6,552 nucleotides of DNA from Collinsella sp. (GTDB lineage Bacteria > Actinomycetota > Coriobacteriia > Coriobacteriales > Coriobacteriaceae), in NCBI GenBank assembly GCA_019414545.1, contig DXLV01000057.1:1-6552 (forward strand), in the 5' to 3' direction. Shown piece by piece: positions 1-5,199 of the stretch. Under the pieces are notes generated by a model. It made no database searches and was not told where the DNA came from. It worked only from the letters and a program-made list of their open reading frames with translations. The translations under genes were made by a program, and so were the position numbers. Position 1 is the stretch's first letter, and every line of letters begins with the position of its first letter.

Positions 1-81
1 GATTTGAATCTATGCCCAATTAACAACCGTCAGGGAATTGTAATTGATGGTGAATGTTCAAAGGTAATTTGCAAAGACTAA
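1..81 (+). CDS. Possible C-terminal end of an unrecognised gene (5' end outside window)
   Basis: Frame +1 is open from the left edge for 26 codons and stops at TAA 79-81; the peptide ends in ...GIVIDGECSKVICKD. I do not recognise a family. The stretch is AT-rich (33% G+C over 1-110), unlike the GC-rich genes further right, which fits an accessory origin. An open frame of this length in one of three frames is not rare by chance, and there is no visible start or ribosome binding site because these would lie outside the window. It is therefore only a candidate; the alternative is non-coding DNA next to the hairpin at 122-141. Confidence 0.25.
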   Translation, partial: DLNLCPINNRQGIVIDGECSKVICKD

Positions 82-121
82 TTTGAATATTTCAGTTTGC
101 TGTACTCATTCCTAGCAGGGT

Positions 122-141
122 TTGGGGCGGGCACGCCCCAA
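122..141. repeat. GC-rich hairpin left of the IS3 remnant
   Basis: Positions 122-129 (TTGGGGCG) are perfectly complementary to 134-141 (CGCCCCAA), with a four-base GGCA loop. Neither side carries a T-tract, so it is not a canonical intrinsic terminator. It could still end transcripts of a plus-strand gene finishing near 81 or of the minus-strand transposase finishing at 197. It could also be a sub-terminal hairpin belonging to the insertion element. Confidence 0.5.
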
Positions 142-196
142 CAAGAAGCTGTCCCAAAGGGGCAAGAATGGGGACTGCGGACGATTTCTTGGACCG

Positions 197-420
197 CTAC
201 GCGGCCCTTCCCAGCGCGGCGCGGAACTCGGCCGGCGTGCGGCCGCCGAGCGCATCGCTGCGCCTCTCCGTATTGTAGCGGCCGATCCAGGCCCCGAGCT
301 CCTCGATGAAGCGGGCGGGGGCCCAGCCCGACCAGTCCCTGCCGTGCCAGAACTCCCTCTTGAGCAGGCCGAAGAAGCCCTCCATCGCGGCGTTGTCCGG
401 GCTGCAGCCCTTGGCGGACT
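197..420 (-). pseudogene. IS3-family transposase (orfB, DDE/rve integrase core), C-terminal fragment
   Basis: About 73 codons of an IS3-family (IS150-like) transposase survive, ending at TAG 199-197. The readable part begins around SAKGCSPDNAAMEGFFGLLKR; the Glu after AAM is the third acidic residue of the DDE catalytic triad in this family. It is followed by the usual tail with an IGRYNTERR motif and a GGRTPAEFRAALG motif. Upstream the match breaks at about 420: the next codons read Q, I, P and then an in-frame TAG at 430-428. The catalytic Asp residues, the helix-turn-helix region and orfA are all absent. The element is therefore a dead 3' remnant of roughly a quarter of a full orfB. The bases beyond the stop (about 170-196) resemble the terminal region of such an element, but I cannot place its inverted repeat exactly. 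The identity is secure from the motif set; the left boundary is not. Confidence 0.8.
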
Positions 421-528
421 GGATTGGCTACACTGATGTGGACAGTTCCGGGAGGGGCGCAAGAGACGGGAAGGCCGTGTGCGCGTTCCTGCGTGAGGGC
501 CGCGGGGAGGGGCTGCCTGGGTACGGCG
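421..528. other. Junction segment between IS3 remnant and recombinase tail, no gene seen
   Basis: This GC-rich stretch lies between the break of the transposase homology and the start of the recombinase-like tail. All frames that cross it give low-complexity Arg/Gly/Pro-rich peptides without recognisable motifs, so it is probably scrambled or decayed mobile-element DNA. I see no promoter, RNA gene or strong repeat in it. Confidence 0.4.
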
Positions 529-642
529 CCTGTCAACTCGGTCTACGTCTTTGATGACCGGGTCGTACTCAATATCAACTTCACGGATGATGCCAAAACG
601 GTCACCCGTGAGGAAGTGTTGGGTTCGAGTGCTATGGACAAT
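529..642 (+). pseudogene. C-terminal tail of a serine site-specific recombinase (resolvase/invertase type), remnant
   Basis: The plus frame encodes a peptide beginning APVNSVYVFDDRVVLNINF and ending in TREEVLGSSAMDN. This resembles the extreme C-terminal beta-rich segment of large serine recombinases of Gram-positive mobile elements, which typically read FVN-x-V/I-x-V/L-x-DD-x-V/L-x(3)-F followed by an acidic tail. The catalytic resolvase domain, the recombinase domain and the zinc-ribbon/coiled-coil parts are absent, and upstream of about 529 the frame turns into unrelated sequence. The open frame continues to TGA 733-735, but the part beyond about 642 is antisense to the DUF523 gene and is probably read-through. 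The tail overlaps the stop codon of that gene (634-632) in a convergent arrangement. The assignment rests on remembered family pattern and a short segment, so confidence is moderate. The opposite strand also has an open frame here, which I treat as the shadow. Confidence 0.5.
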
Positions 643-1093
643 GTTCCAGCATGCTGGGATCGAATTCGCTTGCCGGGATCACGCGGTAGCCGTGGCGCAG
701 GAGCAGGTCAACGAAGACACCGTTACCCGTTGTGAGCGTGCCGCTGAAGGATCCGTCGTAGATATGGCCCACGCCGCACGACGGACTGCGATCCTGCAAA
801 ATGCACGCAACAATCTCGGACGGGCCGCCCGCCTGCTCGCACATATCGAGCGCACGTTGAGCACCCTGGCGAAACTCGCGATCGACTGAGGTGCCCTCGC
901 AGGTACGGACTTCGCCGTTCACAATCTCGGACGGCTTGCGCGGTGTGGGCAAGCCACCAAAAACCTCGGGGCACAACAAGAGAACCTCTGTCCCCGTTCG
1001 CTCGCAGGCCTCGACCAACGCGCGATGGTAATTGTCGAGCCCGTTATATTTGCAGCTCTCTCCCATCAAGCAGGCACTCACCACGATCTTCAT
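632..1093 (-). CDS. DUF523 family protein (COG1683, TudS-like [4Fe-4S] protein)
   Basis: The 153-residue product has the full DUF523 pattern: an N-terminal VSACLMGESCKYNG motif (Cys8, Cys14), LLLCPEVFGGLPTPRKPSEI (Cys41 with Glu43), and QDRSPSCG (Ser103, Cys106) followed by IYDGSFSGTL. Cys8, Cys41 and Cys106 sit where this family places the three ligands of an iron-sulfur cluster. Characterised members (TudS) are cytosolic thiouracil desulfurases that remove sulfur from thiolated uracil; that activity is inferred here. The start is ATG 1093-1091, because a GGGAGGG ribosome binding site (1106-1100) stands six bases upstream; the TTG at 1108 overlaps that site and is rejected. The C-terminus (ASEF then nine more residues) may run slightly past the usual family end, and the recombinase remnant on the other strand overlaps its last bases. 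The gene follows ftsH, separated from it by a strong terminator. Confidence 0.9.
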   Translation of the reverse strand: MKIVVSACLMGESCKYNGLDNYHRALVEACERTGTEVLLLCPEVFGGLPTPRKPSEIVNGEVRTCEGTSVDREFRQGAQRALDMCEQAGGPSEIVACILQDRSPSCGVGHIYDGSFSGTLTTGNGVFVDLLLRHGYRVIPASEFDPSMLEHCP

Positions 1094-1099
1094 ACATAT

Positions 1100-1106
1100 C
1101 CCTCCC
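1100..1106 (-). promoter_or_regulatory. Ribosome binding site of the DUF523 gene
   Basis: GGGAGGG on the minus strand, six bases before ATG 1093. It decides the start codon. It is also directly adjacent to the U-tract of the ftsH terminator (1114-1107), leaving no room for a promoter or leader between terminator and gene. Confidence 0.85.
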
Positions 1107-1149
1107 AAACAAAACGCCCCATTTGAGATAGAAACTCAAATGGGGCGTT
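1107..1149 (-). terminator. Rho-independent terminator of ftsH
   Basis: On the minus strand a perfect 15-bp stem (arms 1149-1135 and 1127-1113; inner half CTCAAAT/ATTTGAG, outer half GGGGCGTT/AACGCCCC) encloses a seven-base loop. It is followed by TTTTGTTT at 1114-1107. It begins 19 bases after the ftsH stop codon. In the plus direction there is no T-tract, so it works for minus-strand transcripts only. Confidence 0.92.
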
Positions 1150-1168
1150 CGACGTTGTGCAACCAGCC

Positions 1169-3076
1169 TTACTGCTGCTTTGGCATCAGCGGATTCTCGC
1201 GCGTGAGGAGATTCATGAACTCCTCGCCCGTGATCGTCTCCTTCTTGTAGAGATAACGAGCAAGCTCGTGGAGCTTGAACTTGTTCTCCTTCAGAATCTG
1301 CAGGGCGCGATCGTGCGCGTCCTCGATCAGCTTGGCAACAATCGCGTCCACACGCTCGGCCGTGCCGGGGGCGCAGGTGAGCGACGTGTCCTGGTTGAGG
1401 TACGCATTCTGGACGGTACCGAGCGCCATCATGCCAAACTCGTCGGACATACCAAAGCGAGTCACCATGTTGCGGGCGAGCTTGGTTGCCTGCTCGATAT
1501 CGTTGGCGGCACCGGTCGTCATCTCGCCAAAGATGAGCTCCTCGGCCGCACGGCCGCCACAATAGACGGCGAGCTTGTCCAAGACCTCCTGGCGCGTCGT
1601 CAGGAAGCGCTCGTCCTCCTCGACCTGCATGGTGTAGCCCAGAGCACCACTCGTGCGCGGCACGATGGTGATCTTAGTGACCGGGGCAGAGCCCTTCTGG
1701 CGGGCGGCAACGATGGCATGGCCGATCTCGTGGTAGGACACGACCTGCTTCTCATGGTCGGACAGCACCGTGGACTTACGCTGCTGACCAGCAATGACGA
1801 CCTCAACCGACTCCTCAAAGTCGTCCTGGGTCGCGCGTTTACGACCCTCGCGGACCGCGCGCAGGGCGCCCTCATTGATGATGTTGGCCAGGTCGGCACC
1901 CGAGGCGCCGGGCGTGGCGCGGGCAATCGCGGTCAGGTCGATCGGCGGCTGCGTCTTCACGCTCTTGGCATGCAGCTCAAGAATGTTCTTACGTCCGGTC
2001 AGGTCGGGCAGCTCAACGGGGATGCGGCGGTCGAAGCGGCCGGGGCGCAGCAGGGCCGGGTCAAGGCTGTCGGGACGGTTGGTCGCAGCGAGGACGACGA
2101 TACCCTTGTGGTTATCGAATCCGTCCATCTCGGTCAGCAGCTGGTTGAGCGTCTGCTCGCGCTCGTCATTGCCGCTAAAGCCGCCGCCATCGCGCTTCTT
2201 ACCGATCGTATCGATCTCATCGATAAAGACGATACACGGGGCCTTCTCCTTTGCCTGTTTAAACAGGTCACGCACCTTAGCAGCGCCGCGGCCAACAAAC
2301 ATCTCAACGAACTCAGAGCCCGAAATGCTAAAGAACGGCACGCCCGCCTCGCCGGCCACAGCCTTGGCAAGCAGGGTCTTACCGGTACCCGGAGGGCCGA
2401 CAAGAAGAGCACCGCGCGGCAGCTTGGCGCCGATCTCCTCGTAGCGCTGCGGCTTCTCCAGAAAGTCGACGACCTCCTTAAGGGATTCCTTGGCCTCTTC
2501 CTGGCCGGCGACGTCCTTAAAGGTCACGCCGACATCCTTGGAGGCAATCACGCGCGCGCCGGACTTACCCAATCCGCCGCCGCCAAAACCACCGCCGCCA
2601 AAGTTCATCGACGGGCCGTCATCGCCCATAGCCTTCTTCATGCGGCGGTTGAGCCACCAGCCAATCAGGAAGAAAATCGCCATGGGAAGAATGAGAGTAA
2701 TCAGGTAGTAGGTCATCAGGCCCGAGCTCTTGTCGGGAACGACCGACTCCAGCGAAGCGCCAGACTCAAGCACGCGATCGGTAAAGCCCGCGTCATTCGG
2801 CACACCGGTCGTCTTGTAGGCGATGTTCTCGTCCTCGCCCTTTTTAGTGTAATAAATCGTGTAATCGTCAGTGTTGTACTCGACCTTGTCGACGCTCTTC
2901 TTATCAAGCGCTTTGACAAACGTCGAGTAATCGGTCTTCGTAATCTGCTGCGTGTGACCGATGTTGGGGAACAGAACGGTCGAGAGCACGAGGTAGACGA
3001 CGAAGGCGATGAGCACGTAGAGGATCATATTCCGTCTACGTTTGTTGTCATCCATCTCCATCTGCTTGAACTCCAT
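1169..3076 (-). CDS. ftsH: ATP-dependent zinc metalloprotease FtsH
   Basis: FtsH is a membrane-anchored AAA+ hexamer that extracts and degrades misfolded membrane proteins and selected regulators. The 635-residue product shows the whole architecture: transmembrane helix 1 (about 17-36), an extracytoplasmic domain (about 40-118), transmembrane helix 2 (about 120-142), and a Gly-rich linker (160-170). The AAA module has Walker A GPPGTGKT (227-234), Walker B IVFIDEID (282-289) and a second region of homology with TNRPDSLDPALLRPGRFDR (332-350). The M41 peptidase domain has zinc motif HEIGH (449-453) and Asp526 as likely third ligand. Length is normal. Two small deviations: HEIGH instead of the common HEAGH, and FVGRGAAKVRDLF after the pore loop where FVGVGA-S-RVRDLF is usual. 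ATG 3076 has no ribosome binding site; ATG 3061 (Met6) has GGAG nine bases upstream and may be the true start. The gene is divergent from cobO and ends at a strong terminator. Confidence 0.97.
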   Translation of the reverse strand: MEFKQMEMDDNKRRRNMILYVLIAFVVYLVLSTVLFPNIGHTQQITKTDYSTFVKALDKKSVDKVEYNTDDYTIYYTKKGEDENIAYKTTGVPNDAGFTDRVLESGASLESVVPDKSSGLMTYYLITLILPMAIFFLIGWWLNRRMKKAMGDDGPSMNFGGGGFGGGGLGKSGARVIASKDVGVTFKDVAGQEEAKESLKEVVDFLEKPQRYEEIGAKLPRGALLVGPPGTGKTLLAKAVAGEAGVPFFSISGSEFVEMFVGRGAAKVRDLFKQAKEKAPCIVFIDEIDTIGKKRDGGGFSGNDEREQTLNQLLTEMDGFDNHKGIVVLAATNRPDSLDPALLRPGRFDRRIPVELPDLTGRKNILELHAKSVKTQPPIDLTAIARATPGASGADLANIINEGALRAVREGRKRATQDDFEESVEVVIAGQQRKSTVLSDHEKQVVSYHEIGHAIVAARQKGSAPVTKITIVPRTSGALGYTMQVEEDERFLTTRQEVLDKLAVYCGGRAAEELIFGEMTTGAANDIEQATKLARNMVTRFGMSDEFGMMALGTVQNAYLNQDTSLTCAPGTAERVDAIVAKLIEDAHDRALQILKENKFKLHELARYLYKKETITGEEFMNLLTRENPLMPKQQ

Positions 3077-3153
3077 CTACTGGGGTTGATAATGCTTTCT
3101 AGAATACCCAACCAGGACGGCGATAAACCGACGCCGAGCACGAAAGGACAGAG
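3077..3153. promoter_or_regulatory. Divergent intergenic region between ftsH and cobO
   Basis: This 77-base gap must hold, or overlap, the promoters of two divergent genes. On the plus strand a purine-rich AAAGGA (about 3142-3147) gives cobO a good ribosome binding site six bases before its ATG. A TAGAAT hexamer on the plus strand and TATTCT or TATCAA on the minus strand near 3085-3110 are the best -10 candidates. None has a convincing -35 partner at 16-18 bases, so I cannot assign promoters. No cobalamin riboswitch or CIRCE/CtsR-like operator is visible. Confidence 0.4.
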
Positions 3154-3639
3154 ATGGCATCACTGGAAGTCGGCAAGGTTCAAATCTACACGGGCGACGG
3201 CAAGGGCAAAACCACGGCCGCCTTGGGGCTGGCTTTGCGCGCCACAGGTTATGGGCTCAACGTACTTATGCTGCAATTTGCAAAGAAGCTGCACTGCGCC
3301 GAACACGATGCCGCGCCGCGTCTGGGGCTACGCATCGTACAGGCCGACCGCGACACGCCCGAGACTTGCGCCGCGCAGATCATGGAGCTCGCACGCGAGC
3401 AGATTAGCCAGGTAGACATGCTGATCTTGGATGAACTGGGAGAAGCCATGCGACGGGGCTTTGTGACGCGCGAAGATGTCGAAGCGTTGATTGCGATGAA
3501 ACCGACCACCACAGAGCTCGTGCTCACCGGCCGCGGCTTGCTGCCCCTCGCCGACCTTGCCGACCTAGTAACCGAAATGCGTCCCATCAAACACTACTTC
3601 GACGAAGGCCTCCTAGCCCGCCAAGGCATCGAATACTAA
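3154..3639 (+). CDS. cobO: Cob(I)alamin (corrinoid) adenosyltransferase, CobO/CobA/BtuR family
   Basis: The enzyme transfers the 5'-deoxyadenosyl group of ATP to cob(I)alamin or cobinamide, making the coenzyme form of B12 in the cytosol. The 161-residue product has the family signatures in order: a P-loop GDGKGKTT (14-21) in the context VQIYTGDGKGKTTAALGLA, a Walker B-like strand DMLILDELGEAM (88-99), TGRG (125-128), the VTEMRPIKHYFDEG stretch (139-152) and the closing GIEY. It is somewhat shorter than many CobO/BtuR proteins of about 175-200 residues, lacking an N-terminal extension and having a short loop after QFAK. The catalytic core looks complete. ATG 3154 has an AAAGGA ribosome binding site. 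No other cobalamin gene is in the window, so it may serve salvage rather than full synthesis; that is inference. It converges on the MATE gene, and an inverted repeat starts one base after its stop codon. Confidence 0.93.
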   Translation: MASLEVGKVQIYTGDGKGKTTAALGLALRATGYGLNVLMLQFAKKLHCAEHDAAPRLGLRIVQADRDTPETCAAQIMELAREQISQVDMLILDELGEAMRRGFVTREDVEALIAMKPTTTELVLTGRGLLPLADLADLVTEMRPIKHYFDEGLLARQGIEY

Positions 3640-3640
3640 T

Positions 3641-3724
3641 TGATCCGAAGGGGACGGAGGCAAACGGATCATCGACATCACGACGGAGAGCAATGATCCG
3701 TTTTCCTCCGTCCCCCAGGGATCA
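3641..3724. repeat. Composite inverted repeat (REP/BIME-like) filling the cobO-MATE gap
   Basis: Core arms 3650-3672 and 3693-3715 are 23 bases long and complementary except for one C/T mismatch (3661/3704). The loop is 20 bases. Outside them TGATCC (3641-3646) and GGATCA (3719-3724) pair across a 3x3 internal loop. Each half is also a small inverted repeat in its own right: TGATCCG (3641-3647) with CGGATCA (3665-3671), and TGATCC (3694-3699) with GGATCA (3719-3724). Each encloses a GGGGACGGAGG or CCTCCGTCCCC loop. The layout is therefore two mirror-image units, as in bacterial interspersed mosaic elements. It starts one base after the cobO stop and ends one base before the MATE stop. No T-tract follows on either strand, but it could still act as a bidirectional transcript end or 3' stabiliser for both convergent genes. 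Confidence 0.85.
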
Positions 3725-5074
3725 TCAGGCAGTGGCGCGGCCTAGCCAGTTGCCGCTGTGATGGTAGACGGTGAACATCGCGGCGGTGATTACCCAGGTT
3801 ACGGGGTAGACCAGCAGCAGATGCTCGAGCGAGGGGTCGAGCGGCATAATCGCGAACACCCACGCCACGCGGAGCACGACCGTGCCGAAGATCGTGAGCA
3901 TCATAGGCTGGAAGCTCACGCCAGCGCCTCGGATGGAGCCAGAGGCGTTTTCGATAATCGAGAAGATCGCGTAGAACGGCGCGATGAAATGAAGAATCGT
4001 CGTGGTGTAGGCCGAAATCGCGGCATCGTCGATGAACAAACGCGACAACGGACCCGAGAACACAAGCAGCACGGCAGACAGGCCACCAATGAGCATAAAC
4101 GACAGCACGAGCGACGTGTGGTATCCCTTTCGCATGCGATCGTAATTGCGCGCACCAAAGTTCTGCGCCGAGAACGTAGTGATCGACACGCCGAGCGCCT
4201 CGGTCACCATCCAGATAATGCCGTCCAGGCGGCCGGAAAGGCCCCAAGCGGTCGTGACATCGGCACCAAACGAGTTGACCGACACCTGAATCAAAACGTT
4301 GGAAATCGAATACGCAGCAGACTGAAAGCCAAGCGGCAGACCACACGAGATCATGCTCTTACAAATGCCAGGATCAATGCAGAGTTTGGACAGTGAAAGC
4401 CGCCACGCACCCGGAGCGTGCATCATACGAATCACGATCATCGTGGCGTTGGAGCAAATGGTCAGCGCCACCGCGATGCCGCAGCCCAGAGCCTCCATAT
4501 GAAGCACGGCAACAAAAAGAATGTCGAATGCCACATTGACGAAGCAGCCGGAGGCAATAATGACCGCCGGACCACGCGTGTCGCCCACGGCGCGCAACAG
4601 CGCAGTCCCCATATTGAGCAGCAGCGCCGCAAACATGGCGGCAAAGTAGCAACGGGCATACGCCACACCCTCGGCCAGCAGCTCATGCGGTGTATTCATC
4701 AACACAAGCATCGGCTCGACAAACACCATGCCCAGAATGGAAATGACAATGCCGCCCACCAGCGCGAGCGTCATGGCCGTATGGACCGATCGGCTCAAGC
4801 GCTCGTCGTCGTGCTGACCAAAAAACTGGCCGGTAATAACGGCACAGCCAGCGCCCACACCGACGCAAAAACCAATGCAGAGCTCCGTAAGCACCATCGT
4901 GGCCTGAATGCCACCCAGCGCGAGCTTGCCGCCAAACTGACCGACGATATAGGTACCGATAAGCGTGTATGCCTGCTGAAAGAACGAACTAAAGAAGATA
5001 GGGACGCACAGCGACAGCAGCTGTTGCCAAATGACACCCTGCGTTACATCGATAGCCGTAGATTTCTTAGCCAC
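3725..5074 (-). CDS. MATE family efflux transporter (multidrug/Na+ or H+ antiporter)
   Basis: The product is a polytopic inner-membrane exporter of the MATE superfamily (NorM/DinF-type). These proteins use a sodium or proton gradient to expel cationic drugs and metabolites. About 12 hydrophobic segments are visible along 449 residues, the usual family length. Two homologous halves are recognisable. The first opens with WQQLLSLCVPIFFSSFFQQAYTLIGTYIVGQFGG and contains GAGCAVITGQFFGQ and NMGTALLRAVGDTRGP. The second contains PLGFQSAAYSISNVLIQVSVNSFG, ITTFSAQNFGARN and ENASGSIRGAG. The preferred start is GTG 5074-5072, since GGGGAGG stands four to five bases upstream and the next residues (AKKSTAIDVTQG) form a normal MATE N-terminus. 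A TTG at 5107 opens the frame but has no ribosome binding site. The substrate cannot be deduced. The gene converges on cobO and seems transcribed on its own. Confidence 0.92.
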   Translation of the reverse strand: MAKKSTAIDVTQGVIWQQLLSLCVPIFFSSFFQQAYTLIGTYIVGQFGGKLALGGIQATMVLTELCIGFCVGVGAGCAVITGQFFGQHDDERLSRSVHTAMTLALVGGIVISILGMVFVEPMLVLMNTPHELLAEGVAYARCYFAAMFAALLLNMGTALLRAVGDTRGPAVIIASGCFVNVAFDILFVAVLHMEALGCGIAVALTICSNATMIVIRMMHAPGAWRLSLSKLCIDPGICKSMISCGLPLGFQSAAYSISNVLIQVSVNSFGADVTTAWGLSGRLDGIIWMVTEALGVSITTFSAQNFGARNYDRMRKGYHTSLVLSFMLIGGLSAVLLVFSGPLSRLFIDDAAISAYTTTILHFIAPFYAIFSIIENASGSIRGAGVSFQPMMLTIFGTVVLRVAWVFAIMPLDPSLEHLLLVYPVTWVITAAMFTVYHHSGNWLGRATA

Positions 5075-5139
5075 ACGCCCTCCCCACCAGCGTACGTCAA
5101 ACAACAAAACGGCAATTTAAGACCAAAGCCAATACCAGC

Positions 5140-5191
5140 TTAGCACCGACCGACGTCGGCCGAAACGCCCCGAACCAGAGCCCGGTGCTAA
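5140..5191. repeat. Long-loop inverted repeat between methyltransferase and MATE genes
   Basis: TTAGCACCG (5140-5148) is perfectly complementary to CGGTGCTAA (5183-5191), with 34 bases between. The spacer contains a 10-base palindrome CCGACGTCGG (5150-5159). On the minus strand it begins nine bases after the methyltransferase stop and ends 66 bases before the MATE start, so it could terminate the first gene or regulate the second. There is no T-tract after it in either direction, which weakens an intrinsic-terminator reading. Confidence 0.6.
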
Positions 5192-5199
5192 CTATCTGC

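Noticed and set aside
78..536. A 152-codon minus-strand frame across the IS3 remnant
   Set aside because: It is in a different frame from the transposase motifs and reads low-complexity Arg/Gly/Pro sequence there; a shadow of the transposase fragment.
1091..1108. TTG 1108 as start of the DUF523 gene
   Set aside because: It overlaps the ribosome binding site GGGAGGG, which serves ATG 1093.
3077..3153. Cobalamin riboswitch before cobO
   Set aside because: The gap is only 77 bases, too short for the full element, and no B12-box-like segment is visible.
1157..3415. A 752-codon open frame on the plus strand across ftsH
   Set aside because: It is antisense to ftsH, whose product has every family motif, and it runs on out of frame into cobO. 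Its protein is Leu/Val/Arg/His-rich with no recognisable domain, as expected from GC-biased codons read backwards.
5072..5107. TTG 5107 as start of the MATE gene
   Set aside because: No ribosome binding site before it, whereas GTG 5074 has GGGGAGG just upstream and gives a normal MATE N-terminus.
4418..5143. Long plus-strand frames (3758-4396 and 4418-5143) across the MATE gene
   Set aside because: Antisense shadows of the transporter; compositions rich in His, Arg, Asn and Gln without motifs or sensible starts.
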